From NCBI RefSeq assembly GCF_037975245.1, contig NC_092568.1, forward strand, positions 7,299,501 through 7,363,500: 64,000 bases of DNA. The letters are read 5' to 3'. Shown piece by piece: positions 25,801-43,778 of the stretch. The DNA comes from Apostichopus japonicus. Lineage: Eukaryota; Echinodermata; Holothuroidea; Aspidochirotida; Stichopodidae. The stretch's first letter is position 1. Each line of letters starts with the position of its first letter. Below the pieces are notes generated by a model that had not been told where the DNA came from, ran no database searches, and saw only the letters and a list, made by a program, of their open reading frames with translations. The position numbers were made by a program, and so were the translations under genes.

Positions 25801-26732
25801 ATTCTATAGGGATCTGCTCCACCTAAGGATGGTGTTTTAATATTCGGTCTGTTCTTGGATGGGGCCAGGTTTGATCCATCAGCTGTGGTGCTGGAGGATT
25901 CCAAACCTGAAGAACGTTTCTGCAGACTCCCTGAGATCCATTTTGTTCCAAATCAGGTTCGAAAATAAGATGGCTTCTCATTTCTTACATAAAATTCCAC
26001 TTCTCAAAAAGTCATTTTGCAAACGAAAAATCATTAATAGCTTAAGTTGAATTTACTCTTAGAGTATTTGACAGTCTGGCTGATAAGTGAAAAGTAAATT
26101 TTTGTAATTTTTTGGGCATTTCTTTCTTAAAAAGAGTTAGTATGTGTACATTAGGAATTGTTTGTTCATGGATGTTTATTATTACAAAGTTTTCATTTGT
26201 GAGCCAAATTATAATTATTATGGTCTTCCTCTTCCTGCTTTGCATTTTAATTTCTGAAATGCAATGATTTCCAATGGCCGACATCAATGCTTTACAATAA
26301 CCTTTATTTAGTCTCAACAACTTAAACATTTGCAAAAGAAAATATGCAGGTTCATTTTTTGTTTTTCTTCCAAGCAATATTCTATCAAGTTATTGTTTCC
26401 CAGCTTTGCCCAGTTTGACATACAAGAAAGCTAAAAATGTCAATTCTTAAAGTAAACTTTTTTAACGAGAAATTTCCTTCGTTTTACTTTCTTCGCAGAT
26501 TTCTCATGTGTCGCTCAACGAGAGTTCATCGACCTTGTCCTCGATGGCTTTCAGGGCTGAAAGAGATGGCTTTTACGAATGTCCCCTCTATCGAACGTCC
26601 ACAAGAGCTGGGACGCTCTCATCCACTGGACATTCCACAAACTTTGTCTCGTCAGTCGATCTACCCACCCAACATAGAGCGGACCTCTGGATCACGAGAG
26701 GGGTGGCTCTGCTCTGTCAGTTGGATGATTAA
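920..26732 (+). CDS. Axonemal dynein heavy chain, 3' part of gene (36 exons, DNAH6/DNAH14-like)
   Basis: Motor subunit of a ciliary inner-arm dynein, an ATP-driven minus-end microtubule motor. Exons: 920-1008, 1113-1332, 1707-1877, 2558-2725, 2939-3226, 3736-3897, 4278-4484, 5069-5250, 6381-6489, 6812-6937, 7970-8224, 8860-8991, 9653-9748, 10211-10351, 10972-11187, 12075-12193, 12378-12489, 13032-13153, 14056-14185, 14741-14855, 15018-15154, 15715-16070, 17127-17283, 17580-17922, 18624-18863, 19246-19456, 19886-19988, 20566-20793, 21310-21507, 22262-22455, 22807-23039, 23495-23715, 24475-24691, 25171-25328, 25810-25956, 26499-26732. All join in frame: 6537 nt, 2178 residues plus TAA. Landmarks are [18 protein letters not shown] (AAA3), GLDGTGKST (AAA4), [11 protein letters not shown] (AAA5), [13 protein letters not shown] (AAA6) and C-terminal TGHSTNF with final ALLCQLDD. 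The DNAH6/14 assignment rests on remembered family features and is less sure than 'axonemal dynein'. The 5' half is missing only because the window starts here. Confidence 0.93.
2098..2200. repeat. Interspersed repeat copy shared with 5401-5505
   Basis: The stretch around GTACAAGTTGATGTCACACG and CCCAACCTTCTCACATCAGG recurs with a few changes at 5401-5505 (TTCAAGTTGATGTTACACG, same CAACCTTCTCACATCAGGAC). Both copies are in dynein introns. I do not recognise the family; it looks like a fragment of an old mobile element. Confidence 0.55.
2558..4484 (+). CDS. Dynein exons for the AAA3-AAA4 junction and AAA4 (2558-2725, 2939-3226, 3736-3897, 4278-4484)
   Basis: All four exons are multiples of three in phase 0. 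The second contains the AAA4 Walker [10 protein letters not shown] at 3032-3058, preceded by the QPGGHMVLV strand. Most axonemal chains I know read GVGGSGKQS or a close variant here, so Asp at position 3 and Thr in place of Gln make this loop divergent, although the Lys-Ser/Thr pair is kept. The third exon carries [18 protein letters not shown], a well-conserved AAA4 stretch, and the fourth [16 protein letters not shown], the usual entry into the second half of AAA4. Confidence 0.92.
4729..5026. repeat. Tandem duplication of about 150 bp in dynein intron
   Basis: Two successive copies begin with AAAATATCAAAATGT and share ATATTGGCCCTCCAGGTT and TGGCATATTCCTTTAAAGTT. Copy 1 is about 4729-4875 and copy 2 about 4876-5026, with several substitutions and short indels. 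The second copy ends about 40 bp before the exon at 5069, so the duplication lengthened the intron up to its acceptor region. Confidence 0.8.
5069..9748 (+). CDS. Dynein exons for AAA4 end, stalk coiled coil and microtubule-binding domain
   Basis: Exons 5069-5250, 6381-6489, 6812-6937, 7970-8224, 8860-8991 and 9653-9748. The first has the S-YLDLI-LY motif that ends AAA4. The next two are charged heptad-like sequence ([19 protein letters not shown]) forming the outgoing stalk helix. The 7970 exon runs from stalk into the microtubule-binding domain ([20 protein letters not shown], then DWKTAKHLL), finished by exon 8860 ([19 protein letters not shown], then [18 protein letters not shown] residues). 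The 9653 exon starts the returning stalk helix. The intron before 7970 holds a reverse-strand SINE and a purine-rich repeat; the next intron holds a 170-bp tandem duplication. Confidence 0.92.
5401..5505. repeat. Interspersed repeat copy shared with 2098-2200
   Basis: Second copy of the roughly 100-bp intronic repeat described at 2098-2200, in the same orientation. It follows the dynein exon ending at 5250 by about 150 bp. No coding content was seen. Confidence 0.55.
6970..7205 (-). mobile_element. tRNA-derived SINE, reverse-strand copy
   Basis: Read on the minus strand it opens at about 7205 with AGGAGTGTTAGCTCATTGG, a tRNA-like A box, followed by CCGGTTCAAGTCACT, a B box. It ends near 6970 with CAGGAGGATCTAAAA and a TACATA-type simple tail. 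Two other copies lie at 13771 and 15381 on the plus strand. All three are in dynein introns. Divergence between copies is modest. Confidence 0.85.
7440..7765. repeat. Purine-rich interspersed repeat of unknown family
   Basis: This segment of about 320 bp has an A/G-rich body and starts with AAAAGTAAGTTGGCCTGACG, then TTTCGATCCTAGCAGGATC. A close match to its head occurs at 62512-62546 (AAAAGTAAGAGGGCCTGAAG, then TTTCGATCCTAGCA). It carries a 102-codon minus-strand open frame of low-complexity sequence that I do not regard as a gene. Confidence 0.4.
8354..8685. repeat. Tandem duplication of about 165-170 bp in dynein intron
   Basis: Copy 1 begins near 8354 (CAGTTGTGTTCAACGATATC) and copy 2 near 8524 (CAGTTGTGTTCATCAATATC). 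Both continue with ATTGACTTGTGAA, GTGTAATGTTTCTTATAAA and AAAACCTTATTAAT. The copies differ at scattered positions, so the event is not recent. It lies between the two exons of the microtubule-binding domain. Confidence 0.8.
10211..14185 (+). CDS. Dynein exons for returning stalk helix and AAA5
   Basis: Exons 10211-10351, 10972-11187, 12075-12193, 12378-12489, 13032-13153 and 14056-14185. The first completes the returning stalk helix and ends in LITALADEK. The second is the AAA5 strut region ([19 protein letters not shown]). Exons 12075 and 12378 carry [19 protein letters not shown] and the following helix. Exon 12378 ends at 12489 because the next exon must supply [10 protein letters not shown], which follows LLE in all relatives; its donor is therefore the unusual GTTCGT. 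Exon 14056 reads [21 protein letters not shown] copy ends about 45 bp before this last exon. Confidence 0.9.
13771..14012 (+). mobile_element. tRNA-derived SINE, copy 2
   Basis: It begins GGAGTGTTAGCTCAGTGGTT with an A-box-like TAGCTCAGTGG. The middle has GTCACTCCAAGATTAATGTA with a short internal duplication of CCAAGTCACTCC that disrupts the B box. The tail reads CAGGAGGATCTAAAAAACAT. It lies just upstream of the dynein exon at 14056, leaving about 45 bp for branch point and polypyrimidine tract. Confidence 0.85.
14741..19456 (+). CDS. Dynein exons for AAA5-AAA6 region and AAA6, with Ser/Gly/Pro-rich insertions
   Basis: Exons 14741-14855, 15018-15154, 15715-16070, 17127-17283, 17580-17922, 18624-18863 and 19246-19456. 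Conserved blocks are [20 protein letters not shown], then [18 protein letters not shown], and the AAA6 run [20 protein letters not shown] followed by [13 protein letters not shown]. Exon 15715 is expanded by about 45 residues rich in Ser, Gly, Arg and Pro (from about 15829 to 15972). Exon 17580 has a second such insert around 17653-17745. Both stay in frame. The last exon ends with phase-2 GG and a GTTAGT donor at 19457, so that Gly-Phe-Asn-Lys-Pro reads across the junction. Confidence 0.9.
15378..15618 (+). mobile_element. tRNA-derived SINE, copy 3
   Basis: It starts AGGAGTGTTAGCTAAGTGGT, has the B-box-like CGAGTTCAAGTCACT, and ends in GATCTAAAATACATACATAC simple-repeat tail. It shares the same body as the copies at 13771 and 6970 (reverse), including GACTGACTT-GGTCAGCTTG and CTTCTTCGCGAGTTCCTGC. 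Located in the intron before the dynein exon at 15715. I did not find a clear target-site duplication. Confidence 0.85.
16057..16450 (+). repeat. Tandem array of a dynein exon end and its 5' splice site
   Basis: The unit GAGAGTATTTACAG|GTAAG, which is the last 14 nt of the exon ending at 16070 plus its donor, is repeated with donors following 16070, 16115, 16159, 16204, 16312 and 16357. Spacing is 44-45 bp except for one 108-bp gap, which belongs to a larger repeat unit containing GATATGTAACCTTACTTCAT (16242 and 16396). Use of any downstream donor would read TAA at once, since the exon frame continues AG-G-TAA. The first donor is taken as real because it joins in frame to the exon at 17127. 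Confidence 0.88.
19886..26732 (+). CDS. Dynein exons for late AAA6 and C-terminal domain, ending at TAA 26730-26732
   Basis: Exons 19886-19988, 20566-20793, 21310-21507, 22262-22455, 22807-23039, 23495-23715, 24475-24691, 25171-25328, 25810-25956 and 26499-26732. Conserved runs include [88 protein letters not shown] and finally [20 protein letters not shown] with ALLCQLDD before the stop. Exon 22807 carries a Gly/Ser/Lys-rich insert (roughly 22887-23039) that continues into a Pro-rich start of exon 23495. The stop codon lies in the first copy of a 51-bp minisatellite. Confidence 0.93.
22444..22690 (+). repeat. Degenerate tandem array around the donor of the dynein exon ending at 22455
   Basis: The exon end and donor GAGTATGATGG|GGTGAGTAT recur at once at 22484 and then in decaying form (GGATGGGTTGAGTATGAA, GATATGATGAGTGAGTATG, TTGATGGGATGAGTATGAA, GATTTGGTGAGTATAAC) up to about 22690. 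Unit length is roughly 40-50 bp. This multiplies GTGAGT-like donor sequences within the first 240 bp of the intron. The true donor is set by frame continuity with the exon at 22807. Confidence 0.8.
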
Positions 26733-27475
26733 AGAGGCAGGGTATCTCTTGATCCCTTCATGCTCTGTCAGTTAGATGATTAAAGAGGCAGGGTATCTCT
26801 TGATCCCTTCATGCTCTGTCAGTTAGATGATTAAAGAGGCAGGGTATCTCTTGATCCCTTCATGCTCTGTCAGTTAGATGATTAAAGAGGCAGGGTATCT
26901 CTTGATCCCTTCATGCTCTGTCAGTTAGATGATTAAAGAGGCAGGGTATCTCTTGATCCCTTCATGCTCTGTCAGTTAGATGATTAAAGAGGCAGGGTAT
27001 CTCTTGATCCCTTCATGCTCTGTCAGTTAGATGATTAAAGAGGCAGGGTATCTCTTGATCCCTTCATGCTCTGTCAGTTAGATGATTAAAGAGGCAGGGT
27101 ATCTCTTGATCCCTTCATGCTCTGTCAGTTAGATGATTAAAGAGGCAGGGTATCTCTTGATCCCTTCATGCTCGATCAGTTAGATGATTAAAGAGGCAGG
27201 GTATCTCTTGATCCCTTCATGCTCTGTCAGTTAGATGATTAAAGAGGCAGGGTATCTCTTGATCCCTTCATGCTCTGTCAGTTAGATGATTAAAGAGGCA
27301 GGGTATCTCTTGATCCCTTCATGCTCGATCAGTTAGATGATTAAAGGGGCAGGGTATCTCTTGATCCCTTCATGCTCTGTCAGTTAGATGATTAAAGAGG
27401 CAGGGTATCTCTTGATCCCTTCATGCTCTGTCAGTTAGATGATTATAGAGGCAGGGTATCTCTTGATCCCTTCAT
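26711..27475 (+). repeat. 51-bp minisatellite, 15 copies, containing the dynein stop codon
   Basis: Copies start at 26711 and every 51 bp up to 27425. The first copy is the real gene end (GCTCTGTCAGTTGGATGATTAA); the rest read GCTCTGTCAGTTAGATGATT and follow an ATG at the junction. Because 51 is a multiple of three, all copies share the dynein frame, and each later copy contains ATG-CTC-TGT-CAG-TTA-GAT-GAT-TAA, i.e. Met plus the native terminal LCQLDD and stop. Copies at 27170 and 27323 have CTCGATCAG; the one at 27323 also has AAAGGGGC; the last has TTATAGAG. Low divergence indicates recent amplification or homogenisation. Confidence 0.95.
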
Positions 27476-30400
27476 TCTGAGTTTACACTACCACACTAGT
27501 GATCAAGAATCTAAAGTTAAAGAGATTTCATTTGAATGAAGGAGTTTTGAATGAAAAGTTAGCCAGAAAGTTTAAAAGATAAGCTTTGTAGTTGTGTTGT
27601 GTAGATGATGATTTTACATGGTTTATCAATATTGAACGGTTTTAGTGTGTATATCATCTATTGCAGTCAACTGTTATGGTTTTTAACTGGTTTGGTGCGT
27701 GCCCACCAAATTGTGACATTTTGTTACTAGAATAATTAAGGTATTAATAGACTTAATAATTTAAACAAGAACAAATTTAAACTTAATTTTTCAAGCTTGA
27801 TGTGAATAGAATGCCTTTATGTTATTGTTATTAATGAGAGAAAATATAAGAAAAGTATTTTTACCATTAAAATTCAAAGGTATTAAAATAAATTCATTAC
27901 ATATGTAGTAGAAGGTGTATATATTATGGTTATTTTGTATTAATTAATGAGAATATAGAAAGTATATACTGTATATTGATATAACCTGTATGTTTCTTTG
28001 TATACACAAAGAACTATCTTAAAATAGTTCATATAGTTCCTACACTATATTGATGTTGATGAAATGCATTGAATGAACCTATTAAGATTCATACTAGATA
28101 TAGTTGATAAAGACTTAATAACCTATAAAAATGCAATATGTAGATGAAGTCCCCAGCTAACATTACTTTGCAAGTGAAGATAACTATGCCTGACCAATTT
28201 CATCTCTACGTTGTTGTAATATATAATTATAAAATATACACTGAATTGGTTACATAACAGGCTTTGATATATATCACACCGCTACTGATATGTATACTCT
28301 GACATGTTTTTGGAATAATTCAGTTCACTCCTTCAAGTTATTTTTTTACTTTGAATTCATAAACAAAAATGTGCTACATGATTTTCTTGAGATGTTTAAC
28401 TTACATTTCAAAATAGTTTACATAAATATTGTAATATATACTTAAGTGTACTATTTATCATTTATTTACGGGAAAAAATGAATGTCTTCTACAACAAACC
28501 AATTGGCCGATATAAATATTCATAAATACTGTCAGAGATTTTTTATATTTACTAAATGCCAGAGTGTTTTTTTTATTTATTATTCAGGTGTGCTATTTTG
28601 TGCTAAACTTAAAAGTCTTCTTGTAAAATAGTTATAACATCACCTTGAGTTTTCAAATTTGCCAGACATTCACCAATCTTCGTAAATAAAGTCTCCGTCC
28701 TTTTAACTACTGTAGGTCTTTCATGTCATATCTTATCATCAGTATTTTATGGCCAAATAAAAAGAGCAAATTTTCAAAGCAAAAAAAAAACAGTTTACAG
28801 CCATTTATTTGACCCTTATGTTAATTGACTTTTATTTTTATTTATGTTTTGTAGAATGGTCCTTAAGCAAGATCAATCAGTAATGGCAAATTAAGGCACA
28901 AAGGGATCATTAATACTTCTGTGAGGACACAAAATCTTAACAGCTTTCACAATAAAGATGTTCATCTTCTAACCTCCCCTTGAAAACCCTCCCCCCCCCC
29001 CCTCTCTGCACAATTTTTTTTTATATCAAATATATTTAAACATTGACTATGATTTAATCTATTTTACAAGTTACATTCTTCTGAATTTGTTTTGGACTAT
29101 ATGCATTTTTTTTTTGTTTTTTTTTAGTATCGTTTAATAGTACGGGTGTTTTTTATATTGTTGCTTTTGGCTTTTACATTTTTTTCCCTTATTGGTTATA
29201 TATATTTAATATTTTGGTTTTTGTTACTATTTGCTTTTAGGTTTTACATGTGTAAAGCGCTTTGAGCAGAATTGCTGATTATGCGCTATATAAATATTAC
29301 TTATAATAATTATTATCATTATTATGTACCCTCCTCACTTTTCTAATCATCATAGCAACATAGGGTTCATCAGCAGACGTATCAGCAAATGTAAGACTCA
29401 TCTTACATTCACATACATTCTCCTTCTCTTGTTCCCCTCCCCCATTTCCTGTACCAGGCCCTCCCCCTCTCTTGTTCCCCTCCCCCATTTCCTGTACCAG
29501 GTCCTCCCTCTCTCTTGTCTTTCATTCCCCCCCCCCTCCCCTCTCCTGTAGTATTTAAAAGGATGATGTCACTTCTAGCTGCCTCATATGGATACATTCA
29601 GTGTAGATTGTTGGCTAGTTTTATTGTGAAATTCGTCAAGTCCATAAACGTACTACTTTCAGTTCTTATATAGAGAACTAAACGTAGTAACTATTGTAGT
29701 TTACATGGAAACCGTATGCACACACCCCTCGCTCAACTGCGCGTAGCATATGTACTCTAGTATAACACAGGCCCGTGCTACGCAGAATAACATAACTCCT
29801 ATACATCTTCCACACTGCAATAGTCCGTGCACGCCGGCACGCGCGCGTTTTTTACAGTATGATCTCTAACAACGCATTCATATACTCTTGCATGCAGGCT
29901 CATGCGCTTTATTTTTTTGATCCTGCCGGGAATTCTAACAAGATGTATAGGAAAGAATGGATGGACATTCACGCTGAACATACCGATTTATTTGCAGTTA
30001 AGACGTACCTTATCTGCAATGCAGACAAAAAATGCATTTCAGCTTCGCTTTTAGTATGATGTCAAGGATTTAGTACCAATATGCCGTAACATATCCCCTG
30101 CTTAAACCAGTAGCGTAACTTCTGGGCGGTTCTGCACAGTACAGTCCACACGCGACGCAGTATCTGGGAAACGCGAATCTTCCCGAAAGTAACCAATGTT
30201 GAGCGAATTTTCAAATAATTCATGTAAGAGTAATGTGAAGTATACTGCTATCTTTACCAATAAAAATTATGCCTACCTATGAGCTTAAATGTTGCACGGC
30301 TAGGTATGGTATGACATACGGTAGAACAGACCCTCCTCCATAATAAGACGCGTGCAGAAACTTGCGCGTAATTACTGTATCCAATACAAATGTGATGATT

Positions 30401-30519
30401 TTGTGGCATCTAATATGTTAGCCGCAGTAGATACATACAGATTTACACTCAGCGTGACCCGTTGCGTTCAGCTTCGAAGAACACTGCGTGAAATATTGCG
30501 CTCGCGTTCTGGTTGTGTT
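27476..30519. other. Dynein 3' flank and intergenic region
   Basis: This region has no convincing exon. Candidate AATAAA polyadenylation signals on the plus strand are at 27887-27892 and 28685-28690, but I cannot tell which ends the dynein transcript. It contains C-rich tracts (28989-29003), a 43-bp direct repeat at 29421-29505 (CCCCTCCCCCATTTCCTGTA twice), and from about 29700 onward a visibly more CpG-containing stretch that could belong to the promoter area of the mini-exon gene. Confidence 0.5.
29250..29325 (+). mobile_element. Probable retroposon 3' end
   Basis: The stretch TGTAAAGCGCTTTGAGCAGA, then ATGCGCTATATAAATATTAC, followed by ATAATAATTATTATCATTATT is of the kind often found at the 3' ends of non-LTR retroposons in invertebrate genomes (GCGCTATATAAAT followed by a simple repeat). 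The 5' extent was not determined. The family call is from memory and unverified. Confidence 0.4.
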
Positions 30520-30527
30520 TGACGTCA
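30520..30527. promoter_or_regulatory. Candidate CRE (TGACGTCA) upstream of the mini-exon gene
   Basis: A perfect palindromic TGACGTCA, the consensus for CREB/ATF factors, lies 106 bp before the proposed start codon at 30633. Position relative to any transcription start is unknown, and the same octamer also occurs elsewhere in the window, so function is only suggested. Confidence 0.3.
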
Positions 30528-30632
30528 CAGAGAAAATGACAAGTTTTACCGAGTTAAACTTGGTAACGTATATGTTATGTATTATTGCAATTGCTCTTCG
30601 TTGAAGATAAGTCTATTGTGCGATTTCTCAAA

Positions 30633-39941
<9,309 letters not shown>

Positions 39942-40191
39942 TGCCATTTAACCACCAGGGTGGGTCGGGGTTTGGGTTGCGGCGGTGGCTATAGGTGCGG
40001 TAATGGCGGGGATGTCGTAAGGGTTGCTGGTTCATCTCTTCAGGACTGGATGTGAAAGCAGGTTTTCTGTGTCAGTCGGCTACGTCACTCGTCTTCCGGA
40101 TCTGATTCGGTGTTATAAATGACGTCATCGAGTGAATATCTACTGTTTAAAAAAAAAAAAATCACGATCTGTCTGTTTCGTTGTCATCGTC

Positions 40192-40197
40192 AATAAA
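40192..40197 (+). terminator. Candidate polyadenylation signal AATAAA for the mini-exon gene
   Basis: AATAAA lies 251 bp after the proposed stop codon and is followed within 40 bp by a T/G-rich stretch. No transcript evidence is available. Confidence 0.4.
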
Positions 40198-41155
40198 TCG
40201 TCTGTATATGTAACATGATATTTGTAATTGGTTTTCTTTCTGTGGAAATGTTTCCTTCATCACTAAATTTTCTGCTTGTAGCCTACAAAGATGCACATCA
40301 TCAATGGTCTCGCCAGGGCCATTTGAGGGTATGTAACAGTGGAAAGTTTGCAAGGCAGGCGATTATCACGTATCAATTAACGTCAGTGGCGTAGCTAGGA
40401 TTTTTTGAGTGGGGGGCCATGGGGGGGCTGTTCTTTCTAGTGGGGGGGCCGGAGGTTAGTATCTAAGCGGAGCGCCACCATGGTTGGCGCGGAGCGTACA
40501 GAGAAAATTTGAGATTTCAGCACCCCCCAGATCGCAGGAGATGGCACCTGTGAGGCAAAATAGCAACCAAAAAGATGTGCAACTTTGGTGACAGAAATGC
40601 AAAAAAAGTTTTTTCTCTTTCATGCTGACTGGCCTTGCCAACTCACCCAGACTTTTAACTTGAGGGAAGTTGGCATCATTTGCAGGAATTTCAGAATTCC
40701 CAATATTTTATATCTCTACCAGTAGTGGAAAATCCTGTTTCGACAGTTTCGTGGCCATAAAAAAGTTGTTTTGTGGAATATTCAATGACATATATTCATT
40801 TGACTCGAGGCAATATATGAATACCTGCAGGGGCGGCGATCTGTTTCAAATATTGGGGGGGGGGGGGACATCTGCTTGGATGCAGGCGAATTACTGTCAA
40901 AGCGGAGCGCCACCATTGGTTGGCGCGCAGCGCCACCATTGGTTGGCGCGCAGCGTACAAGAAAATTTCTGGTTTTGATAGCCCCCCAGATGACCGGAAA
41001 TGGCACTTCTCGGGCTTGAAAATGACCAACCAGATGTACACTTTTGCCTGAGAACCAAGTTTTTCCTAATAGTTTTTTTTTTTCATTCATAACCTTTTGT
41101 CAAGCCGATTGTCACCAGTCACACATCATGTTCGACCTCATTGCATTTGTAGGTA

Positions 41156-41536
41156 ATTCTACGCAAGGGCGTAGGAACCGGGGGGGCTGGGGGGCGCTAG
41201 CCCCCCCAGTGAAAAATGTGGAGGGGCGGAAGTACCATTCCGCCCCCCCGCTCCGCAAGTCAGAAAACCCCTTTTTCATTTCCAAATGAGAAAAAAATCT
41301 CATTTGGAGCACCAAATTACATCTAAGGCCAGGTGAAAATACAAAATTAAGTTTACAAAATGGAGTGGGTGTTGAAGTGTGCTATATTGCACCAAATTGC
41401 ATCTGAGGCCACCTGGAAATGCAAAAAATTCCAAAGGGGAGGGGGACACCCCCTCCCCTTAGACCCCTCCCCCAGGCCGGCCATCAGTCTTCAGCCCCCC
41501 CACTCAAAAGTACCTTCCTACGCCACTGATTCTACG
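41156..41536. mobile_element. hAT-type element C, inserted in B
   Basis: The element is 41164-41528 (365 bp), flanked by ATTCTACG at 41156-41163 and 41529-41536. Ends are CAAGGGCGTAGGAACC and, inverted, CAGTGGCGTAGGAAGG. Its body has a tandem block with CACCAAATTACATCTAAGGCC repeated in altered form. It is non-coding. Confidence 0.88.
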
Positions 41537-42132
41537 TAACGCCCCACAATACCCGTCAGCCCCACTTTTCAAGGTTTTAAGCCCATTATTTGTTCAGAAT
41601 TTGAATAATAAATTCACTTCAAAACATACCCATAATGTTGCACTAAATTTCATCTATGGACAACCAATATAGAAAACCCCCCTCAACCACTAACAGACCG
41701 GTCAAAATTGTACGAGTGTAGAGGGAAGTATACTATGATGAAGAATGTTGGTTAAGGAATTTTCGAAATTTCAGACACAGTTAAATTATTGGTGTACAAA
41801 TATTAAAACCTCTTATAACGGCTACTATAAAACTTCGATATCATCGAAAATACCCAAAAAATATGCTCGAGGGGGAGGGCGGTCTCCACCCCTTCACCCC
41901 CCTCCCTTGGCTACACACCTGCGGTTAGAAATCTTGTAGGAAACAGGCCAAATGGAAACCCAGTGAACCCATATCGATGTGGATTCTATGTATGATTGTA
42001 CGTACTTACACTCATACACAAGATGCAAACCAAATTTCATTACGGATGCGGTCCGTCTAGCTATTCATTTCGAGAAAAAAAAGTAAAAACTACTTTCGGT
42101 CATATATAGTAACAAATTGTGACACGGTTAGA

Positions 42133-42350
42133 CAGGCGCTTTGCGAGGAATTTGCCAAGGGAGGGGCAGAGCTTGTACCCAGACTTTCTAAGCGTAGCGC
42201 CACCATAAGTTGGCGCGAAGCGCAAAAGAAAATTTTGGCCGAAAATGCCTCCCAGATCGCTGGAAATGGCACTTCCCAGGCCTTGTAAGTTGCATCTAAG
42301 CATTTTCTATTTTGAAATTACTAGCGATATCATAAAAAAATACAAAACAT
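42133..42350. mobile_element. Relic of a short hAT-type element (family of element D) inside B
   Basis: From CAGGCGCTTTGCGAGGAATT to about ACAAAACAT it follows element D at 45281-45521 closely, including GCCGAAAATGCCTCCCAGAT and GAAATTACTAGCGAT. The right end is decayed and no target duplication was found, so it is an older copy or an internal part of B that gave rise to D. Confidence 0.65.
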
Positions 42351-42870
42351 ATGCTTAAAAAAAAACTATGCCACCAAATATTGGGGGGGGATATAAGATA
42401 CTATATCCACCCACCTAAAATATTGGGGGGACATGTCCCCTCCCGTCCCCCCCCCCCCCCATGATCGCCGCCCATGAATACCTGATACCTCGGCTCAGTA
42501 CAAACGGAGCCAATCTTTTGATAGATTGATGTGCTAGGTGGAAGCACTGAACATATTTTCACAAGATATCGCTATCACGCAGCACAACAAGGTTCGTGGT
42601 GTATGGTCGCAATCGTCGCATCGACCATTGCCATGCCATGCTGTGTGACCATTCTCATGATTACTACAGATATTGTATTATTCTTATTCTGCCAGATGCA
42701 GACGAGAAAATTGTGTAACTCTATTTCCCAAATTATTGAACAAAAAATATTAGCGAATCGCACTGATGAGTGTTTTTTTTTTTACCCCATTCCCAGTGGG
42801 GGGGCCAGCCGATTTCATGGGGGGGCCTCGGCCCCCCAGGCCCCCCCGTAGCTACGCCACTGATTAACGT

Positions 42871-43740
42871 ACTTAACAGAGGAAAATTACGTACGTTGGT
42901 ATATGTACATGCTGCAATGGTGCGTGGCAGCTACCATACATTTATATTCTAAACAACCGTCTGTCAACTTACTCTGGCGTCCCTAACTCCATCAATGAAT
43001 ATTACCCCCTCTACTAAATGACGTCAGTTAACCCGAACGTACCTAGCTGTTGCATAAACCTGTCTATATTAGCTTCAAGTCAGCAGCACTCAGGACTGAC
43101 CGAGGAACATATCGTGCGACATCAGTGAAAGTGTTTGAACATTACTTTCACAAAAGCCAAATGGATTTTACAATACCAATCAATATGTGGCCGCGTGTAT
43201 CGTCATGCTCTGGTTCTTTTTAGACAACAGCGTCGTCTATTATAAGGGGGGGGGGGGAGACCACTACACGGAAGTCCGGTTCAACGATAACAGATCCACA
43301 AACCCTACTTTGTAAATCCTTCACCCCCCCCCCATGGCTCTTTCATAAAAGGCCATAGATCTCAATAAGTCGGGGGAATTTGAATTCCCACCCCCCCCCC
43401 TTCCCAAAAAAACACATTCATGAAATAACGTGCACACCACTGACCTTGATGACCTTGATGTATTTTATAAGACATACAATCAAAGCCTCTTTGACTAAAT
43501 ATCGACAGATCTCTTACTTTCACTGCATTGTTTAAACATCTTAGAAAGACTGACATTGAATCGTATGTATTGCCTTGTTGTATGCAGTTGCAATGTCACC
43601 ACACTGACCAGATTCGCTTCAATGCACGAGATCATACGACCGCGGAAAAACTATGCTTAACATAGTCCAGTAGAGCTTATTTGGAGTGCCATGTAACAAA
43701 CATTGTCAAACGAAGGCTCAGAAAAGAGATAAAAACCTCC

Positions 43741-43778
<38 letters not shown>

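Larger units (their letters stand above)
40820..42484. mobile_element. hAT-type element B, inserted in A
   Basis: The element is 40828-42476, flanked by AATACCTG at 40820-40827 and 42477-42484. Ends are CAGGGGCGGCGATC and, inverted, CATGGGCGGCGATC. Without its own insert it is about 1.28 kb. It has no recognisable transposase. Its left part repeats the GCGCCACCATTGGTTGGCGCG motif block in tandem, near 40910-40950. Confidence 0.9.
40376..42870. mobile_element. hAT-type element A (outermost of nest)
   Basis: The element is 40384-42862, flanked by perfect 8-bp duplications ATTAACGT at 40376-40383 and 42863-42870. The inverted ends are CAGTGGCGTAGCTA. Removing the insert leaves about 820 bp, with no transposase, so it is non-autonomous. 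It contains long G tracts and the block AAGCGGAGCGCCACCAT followed by GTTGGCGCGGAGCG. Confidence 0.9.

Noticed and set aside
26711..27475. CRISPR-like array
   Set aside because: Direct repeats are contiguous with no unique spacers, in an animal gene's 3' UTR; it is a minisatellite.
40670..42952. Several 60-106 codon frames in the hAT nest
   Set aside because: They come from G/C tracts and repeated blocks of non-autonomous elements; none resembles a transposase.
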